Source: Isoetes taiwanensis
Lineage: Eukaryota > Streptophyta > Lycopodiopsida > Isoetales > Isoetaceae
Direction of reading: 5' to 3'
Length of the DNA stretch: 64,000 bases
Assembly (NCBI GenBank): GCA_021234155.1
Contig: JAJEKV010000008.1
Span: 7,094,445 to 7,158,444, forward strand
Positions 22,753 through 36,000 of the stretch are shown in pieces. Numbering within the stretch: the stretch's first letter is position 1; every line of letters starts with the position of its first letter. The notes under the pieces are model-generated. The model ran no database searches and had not been told where the DNA came from. It saw only the letters and a program-made list of their open reading frames with translations. The position numbers were made by a program, and so were the translations under genes.

Positions 22753-25447
22753 TGTGACAAGCTTAACGAGTTGACCCTCCTGGCAATTCGGGATCTTGTC
22801 TAAACTTAAGGCTATATCTAAACTGGTCAAAAAAAACTTTGTAAAGTTACAGTATTGATGAAGAATTTAATCTTCTATTTAGCAATTGGTGAATGATCCA
22901 TTCTTATCCATCAAGACTACAACAATCCAAAGATTTACTATTGATTATAATATCAAACTGAGCAAATCAAACAGAACTTCTAGCTCTAGATTTCAGCCAC
23001 GATTCCCGAATACATTGCCGCCATCAACTTGACCTCTGCCTTGCAGGTTGGCTGCACATGCACTCAATGGGGTTAGTCCTCGTGACTAAATGGGGATCTC
23101 TGCTGCCATTGCATGCATTGAACATCTTGAAAATCTTGTATAACAAAAACATAAACACAAAAAAAGACATTAGATCCTATGTGAGTACAACTCTAGACAA
23201 GGACATCATGATTAAATGAAATACAATAATGAGAATTAGAAGCAAAGAACATAGCCAAAATACCAAAACATCATAACCATAGCTCCGAAACAATGGAAAG
23301 CTCAGCCAGCCTACATGCAGGTCCTATTAGCAAAAACATGCCCAGCCAGCTCACATTCCGAGCCCTGTAGCAGGAGTGGTGGGGTGAATCTCGTATCTGC
23401 ATACCCTTCCTAGCCCACGTCTGGCACTGGAGGACCTCTTACCATGGAGTCACAGAGATGACGTAGCATCCCTGCCAGGAGAACTATGCCCAGTGTCACG
23501 GAGTACAAGAATACCACAGAGAAACACAGATGAACATGAGCGTGCCGGAGCAACCTAGGCCACCGAACCTAAAGCCCGACCACGGAGGATCCAAGAGACA
23601 TCAAAATATGAAGGCACAGGTGATGCAACATCAAAGACCAAGACATGTGATGTTCATTAGATTATTTACTATTACAGGTGCCAAGGTCATACTCTGCCCC
23701 TTGCTGAAGTTGCCCATACATGTTGAAGTAGCTTATTTTGCTCCATACAATGACATCTAAGTAGGTTCAATAGCATTTTCTCAAAGCTCAAGCTTACACT
23801 AAGGCAATTCCCCTATAAGGAATGTAACTCTACATTAGCTTCTGTTAAATCCGTTAACCATAATAACTTACTATACTTCCTACATGTAATTCTCTTGTCA
23901 ATTCATCCAGTACTATGTCGGAGTAGCTAAACAAGTGATGCAGACCTAATGACCCAAATATGTTGATGTAGCATGCTTAGTACCAAATCAAAAACCGCTT
24001 CCTTAACTTCTAATAAACATTATGCAATTAATGAGTATTCAAAACTCCATTCCAGACTTTATTATCGTTGATGCTGAGCAACTGTCTATATCAAGTATTT
24101 ATGCTAGATTGTTCCCTAGCATATGTCCCATCTCCATGAGCTAAGAAATATATCTTACTGCAATCCTAAAAATTGTTCACATGAATAACAAATTTCCATT
24201 GTTAAACAATAATTCAAACAATGCATATTCGTCCAAATTACGATAATTCTGCCCAGCTCTTCAGGACCAATCTCCTCTGCTGACTAAGCTCAGATGCAAA
24301 CCATCTCCATCCAGGATGTTACTTGACCTTATGTTTTCACATGACAATAAATATGATTAAAAGCAACAACATAGCAAATCAAAGAAAACAAGACAACAAA
24401 AGCCAAAGGTAAAAAAAAACGTGGACACAGCATCAGCATGGCGTTGGAATTCGGTGCCCATCAGCACGAAGCCATACTTATGGCCATCGATTTGGACTCA
24501 CTTAAGCCTGAATTCATCCAAATTGGGTCCTGGCTTTTTGTTCCAATAAATGCCAGGCGATTCAGGAGGATTCAGAGATCCATCTCGGCATGCTGAAAGT
24601 TTGTATCTGCCTTCTCGGTTTACTTCAATTTCACTCAAAAGCCTTTTACCATGCCAAAATGACCTGTTACATCATAATTTTGGCCTATTCCAGGCCTAAC
24701 CTTTTTTTTTCAAACAATTATTACAATCCATCTTTGATGGCACTCCTCCGGCCGCTGCAAGAGATGCTGCCTAATTCATGCCTAAGCTGGAATCTCATGA
24801 TGACTTCTAATCCAAACTTATATGCCCCATCATAAACCACATGTAAATCACCAAGCAACTATCATCTCTCATACATATACTAAGATCCATATCTCTAGCA
24901 AGCACATGAGCCCAGATGTATGTCTTAAAACCCCACCGAAAAGAAGAAGATTGATGCAGCAGCTGATGTGATCTCCAAGCTCTGGCCTCCTCGATGTCTC
25001 TAAGCTCTTGCCACTCAAAGCTTTCTCCAGAGAATTCCTTCATGCTTGGATCTCTGGACCCCTTGCAATTGCTTGTGCCTCAAAAGATCGTCTTCTAGTT
25101 CCAAGAATCAAACTGTAGAAGAACATATATAGTGCAGTCAATTCTGATACAGCATCACAATTTATGTGATAACATTCACATGTGAATGAGTTTCGGTATG
25201 ATTAGACCCAATCCGGAGAGCTTACTCAGAAATATTTCTAGCAAAAGAAGAACCACTAAAAATGGATCTCGGGTATGCTCCAAAATTCGGGCTCCAAAAC
25301 TGCCCAGAATTAATCCTGCTTTCATGTTCTGCAACAATCTTTTTTTCAAAGAGACAAAACCCTAAACTCGTGTTGCATATATGCATACATATGTACATAT
25401 GTACATAAGTACATATACTGGCCCATCAAGTGGCCAGCTCTGTTACA
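22753..25447 (-). mobile_element. Middle LTR of tandem LTR array (2695 bp)
   Basis: Minus-sense start TGTAACAGAGC at 25447, directly after the tract AGAAGGGGAGAC. The end is TTGTCACA at 22753. It is co-linear with the right LTR (25817-28232) except for a block at about 23360-24236 with no counterpart there, and it lacks the MITE found in the right LTR. It is shared by two element units, so the array is LTR-internal-LTR-internal-LTR. No gene is inside. A frame at 23530-23760 looks accidental. Confidence 0.82.
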
Positions 25448-25816
25448 GTCTCCCCTTCTAAATTTAAACCCATGTCCGCATGGGTCGCTCATAGATTTGG
25501 TGAAGCATTCCTCCAGCCAATTTGAATCAATATGCAATGCCAACTTAGTCACTAATCATGCCTCAACATCATCATTAGTTGCCTCCATTGCTCACAAGGA
25601 GAATTCTCCTTTAACACCTTCATGCTAAACATAAAGCCTCTAGATACTGCTCCTCCTGAGGATAACATCTCTAATTGTCTCTTAAATAAGAACCATTAGC
25701 AACATCTTAGATCTGCAACTTTATCTTAATCTACCTTGTTACACCATGGATCAAAACTCGCAATCCATAGATCATAATGTCAACACCCAAAGATCCAATA
25801 TTGCTCTGATGCCAAC
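25448..25816 (-). mobile_element. Internal region of LTR element with primer site, 369 bp
   Basis: Between the right and middle LTRs. Two bases from the 5' LTR end, minus sense, is TGGCATCAGAGC (25814-25803), one base from the canonical tRNA-iMet primer site. The other end carries the polypurine tract. It is non-coding. At 25674/25675 it shows the empty target of Helitron H0. Confidence 0.85.
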
Positions 25817-25868
25817 TGTGACAAGCCTGCCGAGTTGACCCTTTTGGCAACTCGGATCTTGTCTAAAC

Positions 25869-26179
25869 CAGTGATGACTTTATCATCCTCTAGCTGCTTC
25901 TAAACTATAGAAATGGTGGCGATTGTTTCCTATTTTTCCAACATTTTTATCGAGACGAATTTAGTAGAATTGGATGTCTTACCATAAAATTGAGGTTTCT
26001 ACTATAAAATGTCCATTAATTTGGCGAATTTACTATAATTGGGATGCAATATTATCAAATTTTGGCGATTTTATGAAGTTGTTTTAGCCTACGCATCCTA
26101 GGTAACCATCGAATCCAGTTTTAAAAAAATGATAAAATATAGCAACTTTACGAAGTTTCACACCTTAAAGTCATCACTG
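25869..26179. mobile_element. hAT-like MITE, 311 bp
   Basis: Terminal inverted repeats CAGTGATGACTTTA at 25869 and its complement ending at 26179. An exact 8-bp target duplication GTCTAAAC lies at 25861-25868 and 26180-26187. An 8-bp duplication and CA-G-TG-like ends point to the hAT superfamily. The middle LTR has the single-copy empty site (CTTGTCTAAACTTAAGG, about 22797). It has no coding capacity. Confidence 0.93.
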
Positions 26180-26815
26180 GTCTAAACTTAAGGTATATCT
26201 AAACTGGTCTAAAACACTTTGTAAAAGTTACAGTATTGATGAAGAATTTAATCTTTTAACTAGCAATTGGGGAATGATCTATTATTATCCATCAAGACTA
26301 CAACAATCCAAAGATTTACTATCCATAATATTCTCAATATATAAAATATCAAACTGAGCAAATCAAACAGAACTTCTAGCTCTATATTTCAACCACGATT
26401 CCCGACTACATTGCTGCCATCAACTTGACCACTGCCTTGCGGGTTAGTTGCACATGCACTCAATGGGATTAGTCCTCGTGACTAAGTGGGGATCCCTAGC
26501 TGCCATTGCATGCATTGAACATCTTGAAAATCTTGTATAACAAGAGCATAAACACAAGAAAAGACATTAGATCCTATGTGAGTACAGCGCTAGACAAGGA
26601 CATCATGATCAAATGAAATAAAACAATGAGCATCAGAAGCAAAGAACATAGCCAAAATACCAGAACATCATAGCCATAGCTCCGGGACAATGGGAAGCTC
26701 AGCCAGCCTACATGCAGGCCCTGTTAGTAGAAACATGCCCAACCAGCTCACATTCTGAGCCTGGTCACCACGAAGGAGGAGGTTCCTCCAGTACCCACAT
26801 GGCCGAGCACTTCGA

Positions 26816-27022
26816 TCAATTAAGCAAGCATCCCGAAGCTAAAGAAAAGGCATCCAAAATATTCTTGGCTGCCTGGAGATTGGCCTCATCTGCATGAAGA
26901 AAGAGGAATGTATCATCCGCAAATTGACTGCAAACCTGTTGCGACCCATCATCCATGCGGAGACCTTGCACCACATTGTCAGCAACTGCCACCTGAAAAA
27001 ACTGCGAGAGAGCTTCTGCCAC
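26816..27022 (-). pseudogene. LINE reverse-transcriptase fragment (motif C)
   Basis: A 68-residue minus-strand frame reads CSQFADDTFLFLHADEANLQ and ends with SGCLLN. This is the FADD catalytic motif and following helix of a LINE reverse transcriptase. It is only a fragment and lies inside the right LTR, so it was captured or inserted there. Confidence 0.8.
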
Positions 27023-28232
27023 TATAGCTTACGATAATTCTGCCCAACTCTTCATGCCTAATCTTCTCTACTGACTAAGCTCAGATGCAACCCATTTCCA
27101 TCCAGGATGTTACTTGCCCTTATGTTTTCACATGACAATAAATATGACTAAAAGCAACAACTTAGCAAATCAAAGAAAACAAGACAACAAAAGACAAAAC
27201 TAAAAAAAAAGGGTGGTCACAACATCAGCATGGTGTTGGAATTCGATGCCGATCAACACAAAGCCATATTTATGGCCTTTGATTTAGAGTCATTTTAGCC
27301 TGAATTCATCTAAATTGGATCCTAGTTTTCTGTTCCAACAAATCCCAGACAATTATGGAGGATTCAAAGGTCCATCTCAGCATGCTGGAAGTTCGTATCT
27401 GCCTCTCAATTCCACTCAAAAACCTCTTACCATGCCAAAATGACCTAATACATCCTAATTTTGGCCTATTCCAGGCCTAATATATGGTTTTCAAGCAGTT
27501 ATTATAATCCATCTTTGATGGCGTTCCTCCGACCGCTGCAAGAGATGCTGCCTGATTCAACCTCAAGCTGTAACCTAATGATAACTTCTAATCAAATATT
27601 ATATGCCCCGATCATAAACCACATGTAAATCATCAAGAAACCATCATTTCACATATATATAGTAAGATCCATATCTCTGGCAAGCACCAGAACCCAAATA
27701 TAAGTTTTAAAACCCCACCTAAAAGAAGAAGATTGATGCAGCAGTTGATGTGATCTCCAAGCTCTAGCCTTCTCAATGTCTCGAAGCTCTTGCCTCCTCA
27801 AAGGCTTCTCTAGATAGTTCCTTCATGCATGGACTCTGGACCCCTTGCAATTGCTTGCGCCTCAAAAGATCGTCTTCTAGCTTCAAGAATCAAACTGCAG
27901 AAGAACATACATAGTGCAGTCAATTCTGACCCAGCATCACAATTTCTGTCATAACTTTCACATGCGAATGAGATTCATCATAATCAGACCTAATCCGGAA
28001 AGCTACTCAGAAATATTTCTAGCAAAAGAAAAATCACTAAAAATAGATCTCGAGTCGTTGAGGTATGATGCTCCAAATGTCAGGCTCCAAAACTGCCCAA
28101 AATTGATCATGCTTTTATGTTCTGCAATAGTCCTTTTTTCAAAGAGACAAAGCCTGAACTCATGCTGCATATATGCCATACATATGTACATAAGTACGTA
28201 TACTGGCCCATCAAGTGGCCAAGTCTATTACA

Positions 28233-29735
28233 GAGGATTTTTTATTGGTGTAAAATTCGTGTAGAAGGTGCAAAAAATTTAAATGCTGGAGATGGAGTGC
28301 AGCCGAATTTCAATGTCATGGAGATGGTATTAGCAGACAAAGCACTTGAGCAGGGTACAAACTCAACCTGCAGATCACCTCCAAAAAAACGTTCATCTGT
28401 TGATCTAGTCTTGCGGTAAAAAATGGAGGCTCCAGGCTCCAGGCCATCCGTGCTTGTGATTCTATGCATTCTCGACTACCATGTTGAGAATTGTTCTTTA
28501 ACTAAGTCATTAGATTAATTTAATTATTAATTAATCTCATTAATCTGATTAGTTGTTGTTTATATTTTAATAATTGGTACTTTTTAAAAAGGATCCATCC
28601 CTTTAACTCTTGTTGATTTCCCCCAACTTCTCCCCCCTTCCCTTCCCCAACTGCTTTCGTTGTCCCCCCTTTTCCACCTCCCCTGCCTCCCCTCTTCCCG
28701 TGCCCCTCTCCCTCTTTGCCCCCTTCCTCTTTGTCTCCTTGCCCCTCCCTCTTTGCCCTCTCCCCTAGCTTCTCCCCTTTGCCCCTCCCCCCTTCCCCTC
28801 GTCATTTGCCCTAGTTAAAGCTATAGGCAACCTCCATGCCATAGCATTGCATGAGAGATGAGCATAGTAGATTTTGTGAACTTTTCAACTCACGGTTTGT
28901 AAATTTTATGAGAAAAACAAGTGAGCCAGTTTTTGTGCTATATATGATGTATATTTCTATCAGTCACTCAATGCAAACCCCCTCCCCCCCCTTTTACGAG
29001 TTCCATTTTCTTGCATGAGGCTCAAACGTCAGGATCTGACCCAAACTTTATTATTGCATCACACATGTCCATAGCCCCCTCACAAATTATACTGTTTGCA
29101 AGGAGTAGGGTTCAGATTGAAGGAGGTCTGGTGGAATGGGCTGTACATAGCCGACTAGAAAAGAGAGCTCATATGGAGATGCTAGTGGGTCTGCACGACA
29201 ATATGCAGTCCATAGTGCTCATCCGATCACCACCTGTTGAGTGCAGATGCTGGCTGCCTAAACCCTAGGCTGATATTAATCCCTGATATGGATTATTCTA
29301 GGGAAAGGTCCTTTGCAAAACAACAACAACCGATAAGTGAAGTGGTGTTTCATTGAGCTGAATGAAAATGAGTACAATGAACCATAGGAGTTCACAAATG
29401 ACCCCAAATGAGTGAGTAACAATATGAAGATCATCAGATCATCCTAGATAGCCCAAACACCCTATGTTGAGCATCAACCGCCTCATCTCAAAGCATGCAT
29501 AATGGCAAAATCCCTAGATGGAGCCACCAGACCAGCATCTTTTTTCGCGCCGCCCTCTCCGAACGTCCAGAACCCCAAAATCGACCCCCAAACACGTGGA
29601 GACTGCTCGGGAACAGGGATAGGTTCAATACTGTATACGTTTTATACGTAATATGTATTTTTTGTTTGATACGGCACAAATTTGACGTTTAATACGTCAA
29701 AAATACGTCCAAAAAAATTTCCGGCGTCGAAAAAA
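28233..29735. other. No gene recognised; polypyrimidine tract
   Basis: From about 28618 to 28800 the plus strand is almost pure C/T (CCCCTT-type words), so the minus strand looks Gly/Arg/Glu-coding by accident. Short frames at 28230-28419 and 29011-29268 (plus) are not recognised and lack gene context. About 29640-29730 is rich in ACGTATT-type words. Confidence 0.45.
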
Positions 29736-29768
29736 TTTCGCGTAAGCTTCAGTTTCGCTTACGCGAAA
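29736..29768. repeat. Perfect 12-bp-stem hairpin beside the PLE 3' end
   Basis: TTTCGCGTAAGC (29736-29747) pairs with GCTTACGCGAAA (29757-29768) around 9 bases. It ends five bases before the A-run where the PLE-like unit terminates. A shorter stem (TTTCTAGT-AGA-ACTAGAAA, about 58123-58141) occupies the matching place at the junction of copies 1 and 2. Confidence 0.85.
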
Positions 29769-29997
29769 CTTAAAAAAAAAACACCAAATCTGTTACCAGA
29801 CTACCATACTTGATATTTCCGACTGGAAATACCAAGTCTGCCTTTGGCAGCCATAGAAAACTGCCAGGAAACAATTTCCTAGGCCAGGATAAGGACTTAA
29901 CACAATTAATTTGTATCAACAGTACACTTATTTCCACAGAAATTTTTATTTCCAGAAATAATACATTCAATATATCTCAAATGCATCCTACATACTA

Positions 29998-32900
29998 CTA
30001 GTAAACGTGTGCCCAGCGTTGCTGGGCTAATATCCGGACTTGTGTTTTTCCTTGGCATCTAACATTCTCCTTGATCAACCTTTAAGAACCCACATCACCA
30101 CAATCTTTATATGGGCCTTCAATCAGTATAGAAACCATCAATGATGCAATCAAAACACATGTCTACAAAGTTTATGTTGATCAACCTTTAATTGAGTTTA
30201 TGTTAATCAACCTTTAGTTGAGGTTTTAGTCAACACGTTGAGTTGCATCCGATGGGATTAAACGTTTTTATAAATTGCTCACCACATATGTTGAGTTTCA
30301 GCTATTTATTACATTCAACGTCTCTTTTCCATGCAAAGTTCAATCTTATCCTTTGCAGATATAGCATTCTACATTCCCTGAAATTTGGCACATCTACACT
30401 ACAAATGTAGTTGCTAGGATAGAAGTGATGTTGGCGACAAACTATTCTCAAGGGGCAAAAGGTTTAGTATGTTAAATTATTTCCAACAATCCAAAACGTA
30501 AAACAAAGTTGGAGCACAAACCATTCTAAGGCGTATTAATACACAAATTGTTTCCAGCTCCAAAGGCCACCGATCCAAACATTCCATTGGCCTTTTCAAA
30601 TACACCAAGAAATGATGGCCAAGAGGATATTAAGCAATTCCGTTATTTTGACTCCATTATTTTGACTAATGAAGTCTAATGTTTTGCTTGAGAGTTGAAG
30701 AACTGTCTTTTATTTGAAACAAATCTATTTCAACACAAGTCATACATTTTTGAACTACTTGGTTAATATAACTCATGTCTCATGTGGCATTGTAGATCCG
30801 AGATAGCCAAGACATAAATGTACCTTGAGACTAAAGACAAAACAGGAGTACTTTGTGCACTTCGGAATCTCCACACATGTAGATGAATCTAAACGAAGTC
30901 TTTCTATGTGAAAATAACATGTATTTCAGATACAATTTATCCATTGTATGTAAATTCACACTTCATAAGCAAAACGAAATATGCATCATCTATTCCATGC
31001 ATACGAAACGTAATAATGCAATGCTTATAATTTTAACAAAGAGTTTAACTGAATTGTAAGTTACCCGCAAACCACAAATGGCAATGAAAACCAAATTGCA
31101 GCTTGCTTCAAAATGCCACAAAACTACAAACCGAACACACTACCCAAGAAGCTCCGTAAATGAGTTCCTTACCAAAAACATATTCTATATTTGTCGCCTT
31201 CCTATAAGGTCATAAAATCGGTGTCCACTTTACAACTTATAGCAATGAATTGTACCTGCACTACCACAAATGCCAATGAGAAAAAAAAATTGCATAAAAA
31301 TCTGCAAAGGCATACACCTGCTTTCAAATGCTATTAAATACCTATTCACAATTACTCACAAAATTGGAGCACTTTGCTACAATTACTTGGTTTAGTTGGT
31401 CCATGCTTTAATGCATGTAAGCATTTGCCATTAACTCAATCAGAGGAAATTGCCATTAATGAAAGAGTTAATGCTTAACTCACCGAGTCCACCGCAAATG
31501 CACAACAGAACATGACTTCAAAACAACAACAGCTAAGAAAAACATCTCAAACATAACATTGCTCATTTCGCTTTGCTATAATAGTCTATTCAATAATAGT
31601 CTATTGCTTGCTACCGCTTCTGGATCCGCCTTTTCTACTAACTTATAACGGTCATAAATAAATTCTTAATCAAAACGGTGCGATATGCTATCATCACAAA
31701 GAAACAAACAAACACGGTAAAAAATGAGTCTTTCCCGCATAATATGTTCAACCCTTAAAATAATTTACCTTCCCTCGAAAAAAAAATTAGCTTCACCTTT
31801 CTTTGTCGTGGGTGGAAATTTGCTCAAAGCCACGAAGAAGTATGCATGCCAAAGCTAAACATTCATGCACGAACCAATCATGATTTATGAGTAGAGATTG
31901 TACAAAATGCAAGCTTCGCTATAACGAAAGAGAAAACCATATCTACTCATGAAATGACAGCTTTGCTTAATGCGGGAATCTACAACAAAAATGGAAGTAT
32001 CAAAGGAAAAAAAACCGTGAGCAAGCATTACCGGAGAAGCTCCCGCCTCGAATCAATAGAAAATGCATTTAGCATCATACAAATAGGATTATGGAGTCAC
32101 GAACCCGCCAATATCATAGGCCGATGTATGAACCAATCATGATTTATGAGTAGAGATTGTACAAAATGCAAGCACTCTCTATATAACGAAAGAGAAAACC
32201 ATATCTACTACATCGAAATGACAACTTTTGTTTAATGCAGGAATCTACAACACAAAAATAAAATGGAAGTATCAAAGCAAAAAACCCGTGAGCAAGCATT
32301 ACCGGAGAAGCTCCTTCCTCGAATCAATAGAAAATGCATTTAGCATCATACAAATAGGATTATGGAGTCACGAACCTGCCAATAACATAGGCCGATTTTC
32401 CATGGAAAATTTTGTGATGAAGGCGAAACATCAAGCAAAGATATCCCAAGTAAAGAGCTTAGAAAAACGGCCTTGAACCATCTTGCCCTCAATCGATTTA
32501 CTGATTGCAAGAGTTTGGGTTAACTCGCATCAAAGAAAATGTACTGCTCAGCCAAATTCCTCGGAAACAAAAATGCTGATGAATGTGGCGACGATTCCTG
32601 ACTAAAACCGACTAAAACCATCCGGTAAGCCGGAAAATCTCCTGAAAATCGAAAATGAAGAAAGGAGGAGTTAGGGTTCTACCCGCTCGGCAATTCACTC
32701 AAAGGACTCAAAGACAATTGCTCAAGCGGGAGCCGGATGGAAAAAAAGAACTGCTTGTAGCATCCAAAACAACTCGGCCTAAAACCTTGTTATCTAAAGA
32801 ATATCGAGGGGGAGGAGCACGTTCCTCCTGCTTCCCGCCTTGATCATGGCTAAGCCGTTTAACTCAGAAAAAATTGCACCCGGTAACTAGTCGGGGAGAG

Positions 32901-33031
32901 AAGTTTGCCGATAAACCAATATTTGATCCGAAAACACGCTTTACGGTTTCAAAACTCACGCCGCTCACACCACCAGGAAAAGTGTTACACCGGCGTGAGC
33001 CATGATGGCAAAAACATTTTAAATAAGTAGA
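29998..33031 (-). mobile_element. Helitron H1 of array, 3034 bp
   Basis: Minus sense: 5' TCTACTTATTT at 33031, 3' hairpin AGCCCAGCAACGCTGGGC then CTAG at 29998, followed by host T. It is nearly identical to H0 at 19578-22618 but inverted. Its upstream base is the last base of H2, with no spacer. No Rep/helicase motif was found. Its sequence deviates from H0 chiefly at CAGG/CTGG/CCTGG-like words (for example near 32000-32340), probably a consensus-quality effect. Confidence 0.95.
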
Positions 33032-36000
33032 CTAGTAACGTGTGCGGCGTTCGCTGCCGCGCTAATGTCCTAGCATGTACTTTTACTCTACGGCAATGTC
33101 TATAAGTGCAACTTCAACAACAAAATATTTTGTCATTGGTAAGAATGGATATTATTTGCTTTTGTCACTGTAACGAATAAGCTTACAGTTCTTTTAGTGT
33201 CATTTTGGTGTGGCGAAGGAGGTTTGGTTTAATATTACAGTCAATTTTAATTGGTGAGATTAGGATTTGATTCCTGAATTACGTGATTATGCTTTGCAAA
33301 AATCCAATAGTTTAATTGTGAGCAGGAGCTGGGCTCAGGCAATTCCCGCGTGTTGGGACACAAGGCTGGAGCAAGTAGCTGGACATTATTGAGAATATAG
33401 CGCTGTTTCTGCTAATGTTCGCATGCGTTTTTACTCGGTCTTTGACGTCCATATGTGCAACTTCAACAACAAATATTGGCAAGAATGGACTTTATTTGCT
33501 TTTATAATTACTTTTGTTATTGAAATCGTCTAATTATACTATCATCAATGTATTAACAAAAATTGAGCCTGTGTTATGCCTTTGATCACCATGTCGCCAA
33601 ATCACGAAGTTGTCAAGAGTTATCATGTCTCCATGTTACTTATGTCATACACACTCTTGGTTCATGGTATGATTAGGAACGAAAACTACCACGCTCATGT
33701 GCATGGAGTAGCAAGCGTGATAAAAAAATAGATACGTAAAATGTAAAACACGTAATTTTGTTATGGTTCATTGGCGTACTTTAGTTCATGATGGAAATCT
33801 AAATATGCATCTCCACATGGTGCAACATCACCAAGGGCCTAATCTTGTAATTTTTTTATGCTCCCATGATATCTCCACTTCTCCTATAGGTAACATCTTA
33901 GTCAAGGTAAAATCATTGATTCGAATCAAGCGTAAGATGTCTCACGACTATCAAACATGTGAGACAACTCATCTCGGCGGTAGACTTGTGTCTTCGGGAT
34001 TATATAACGCCTCGGGGACTCCATGATTTTTCCAACATATTGTGAGTTCTTTTGCTATTTATATGGCAATTCACCAGTTTATAGTGTCATTTGTCATCTG
34101 CTAAAAGAGATAAACAATTGGAGGTTATTTAAAGCACTATATTACCCAATAAGTAGATACATGTACTCCATCCTCCACCTACCTCTCTCAAAGCACACCA
34201 AGAACAACATTCCCTTGAGAAGTCGTCGTTTAGTTGGATGTAGTGCTCTAGACAACCTCGTTGGTGCAAAATATTTCTTTGACCTTTGCAATGAGCTCCT
34301 CAATTTCCACGTCCACTACCCCATGCACATAAGCATGGTATTTTCGTTCCCAATGACACCATAACTCAAAAATGTGTGTGCAGCCTTATTATGCGCATAA
34401 AGGCTTGTGGCCTTCCAAATAAGATTGATTTAATTTGTATCCTTTACGACTCCTATGGCGTTCATGCCAAAGTAGTTTTATTTCTCTATGTACGGTTCAA
34501 ATGTCATTAGACTTTGCAAATACTCAAAATGTTGGAACATCTTAATTCTATTTAGAAAATGCGACTTGACACTTCCAATTTAGGTAGATTAGCTAATTCT
34601 ATTCAAAACTTGCAAGTTGCAAGCAATTTTCCTTAATATATAGACAACACCTTGCAAGTAGTTTTCTTTAATATATAAACATGCATCGATCAGGCGATGT
34701 AGAATAAGATAAAAGCAACTTGGGAGCTATTTACCGTGTTCTTTCAAAGGACAATATGGGAATGTAAAACATCCAATCCAAGCCCAAAAATCATGAATCA
34801 CAATCAAAGCAGATGCCCTGAAATGTTTATCCAAAATTTATGTCTGCAGGACCTACTCAAAATGAAATGCCTTTGCTAATTTAATTATCCCATGTCTTGT
34901 TTTTTTTTTAAGTTCCACTATGTTATATTCACTATACAACACCAGATAATGCAACAGATAATGCAACAGCTTGAAGTTAAGATCCTACTTGCGTATTGAA
35001 AGTGCGGGAAGCTCTTGATGTTTTGCAAAAATAGATCACAAATTGCAAGCATTATTGTTCTATAATAGGTACTCGCATAAAGATTCCTTTATCCTCATAA
35101 GTGGAAGTTCAACATTGATGCATGCCCATGTATCCTATGCACAAAACAACCAATTAGAAGCTCATATATTCCTGTGCATGTGGGCGTGATTCTTCCTATA
35201 CAACCAACAAAACTAAGGGCTTGTTCTTCGAATATGATCAAACCTATGAACTGCAATTGTACGAAGGTACATAAAGAAAAGAAGCTTGAAACAATGAAAT
35301 ATAAAGAAGTATCTTGTTTCTTGATCTGAAAACTATATTCTCTTAGCAATCTGAAAATTCTGGACAAAGGGGTTGCAGTAGCAGGCGTACCACAAACAGA
35401 AGCAGCAGGACCTTCAGTTGTCCAAGATGTTATCTCTGGTGTACCAGGTGGATAGTGTTACAAAGGAAGCAGAGATATTTCAGCCTCTTAAAAACCAAGC
35501 TGTATATCTATTCCGTGTACTTGAATAGAGAATATGATGTAAAATGTATCTAGTTACAAAGCAACAGGCAGATATTATTACGAAGGAAGCGGAGACATTT
35601 GATCCTCTTGAAAACGGAGGTGCATATCTTACTTGAACAGGCAGTATATGATGTGAAGTGTATCTGCATTTATAAAGCACTAAGATTGTGGAGTCTTGGA
35701 GATTTTTATATCAATACAACAATGATGTCACTTGTTTAAAGTATATATTCTTCATGTACAGAGCCGTTGCATATATTTTCCTGATTTGGGCCATGTCGTC
35801 AGCAAGTTTGCCCATTGCGACCTTTACAAAGACATAAATTCTCTTGCAAGAAAGGAATTACCTGGAAACCTTGCCGAATGAGAGATTGCAGCACAGGAAG
35901 GGTGATGAATTTGTTGATAAAATATCCTGTTGGTAAAAACTTATGTTAAGCATATGCAAGGAACATAAATGAAGATGAGGGAGAGAATAAGCTTGACAAA

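Larger units (their letters stand above)
25817..28232 (-). mobile_element. Right LTR of tandem LTR array (2416 bp)
   Basis: Minus-sense start TGTAATAGACTTGG at 28232 and end TTGTCACA at 25817 (TG...CA). The outer flank abruptly differs from the LTR family, marking the element border. It contains the 311-bp MITE at 25869-26179 and, in a block with no counterpart in the middle LTR, a LINE RT fragment at 26816-27022. Long LTRs around a short non-coding interior recall LARD/TRIM-like non-autonomous elements. Confidence 0.82.

Noticed and set aside
28584-28805. Gly/Arg/Glu-rich protein on the minus strand
   Set aside because: It is the translation of a near-pure polypyrimidine tract, with low-complexity composition and no domain.
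32560-32600. Hammerhead ribozyme (CTGATGA word)
   Set aside because: The CTGATGA core has no partner GAAA and no flanking stems. A similar word in the PLE tail (about 52277) also lacks them.
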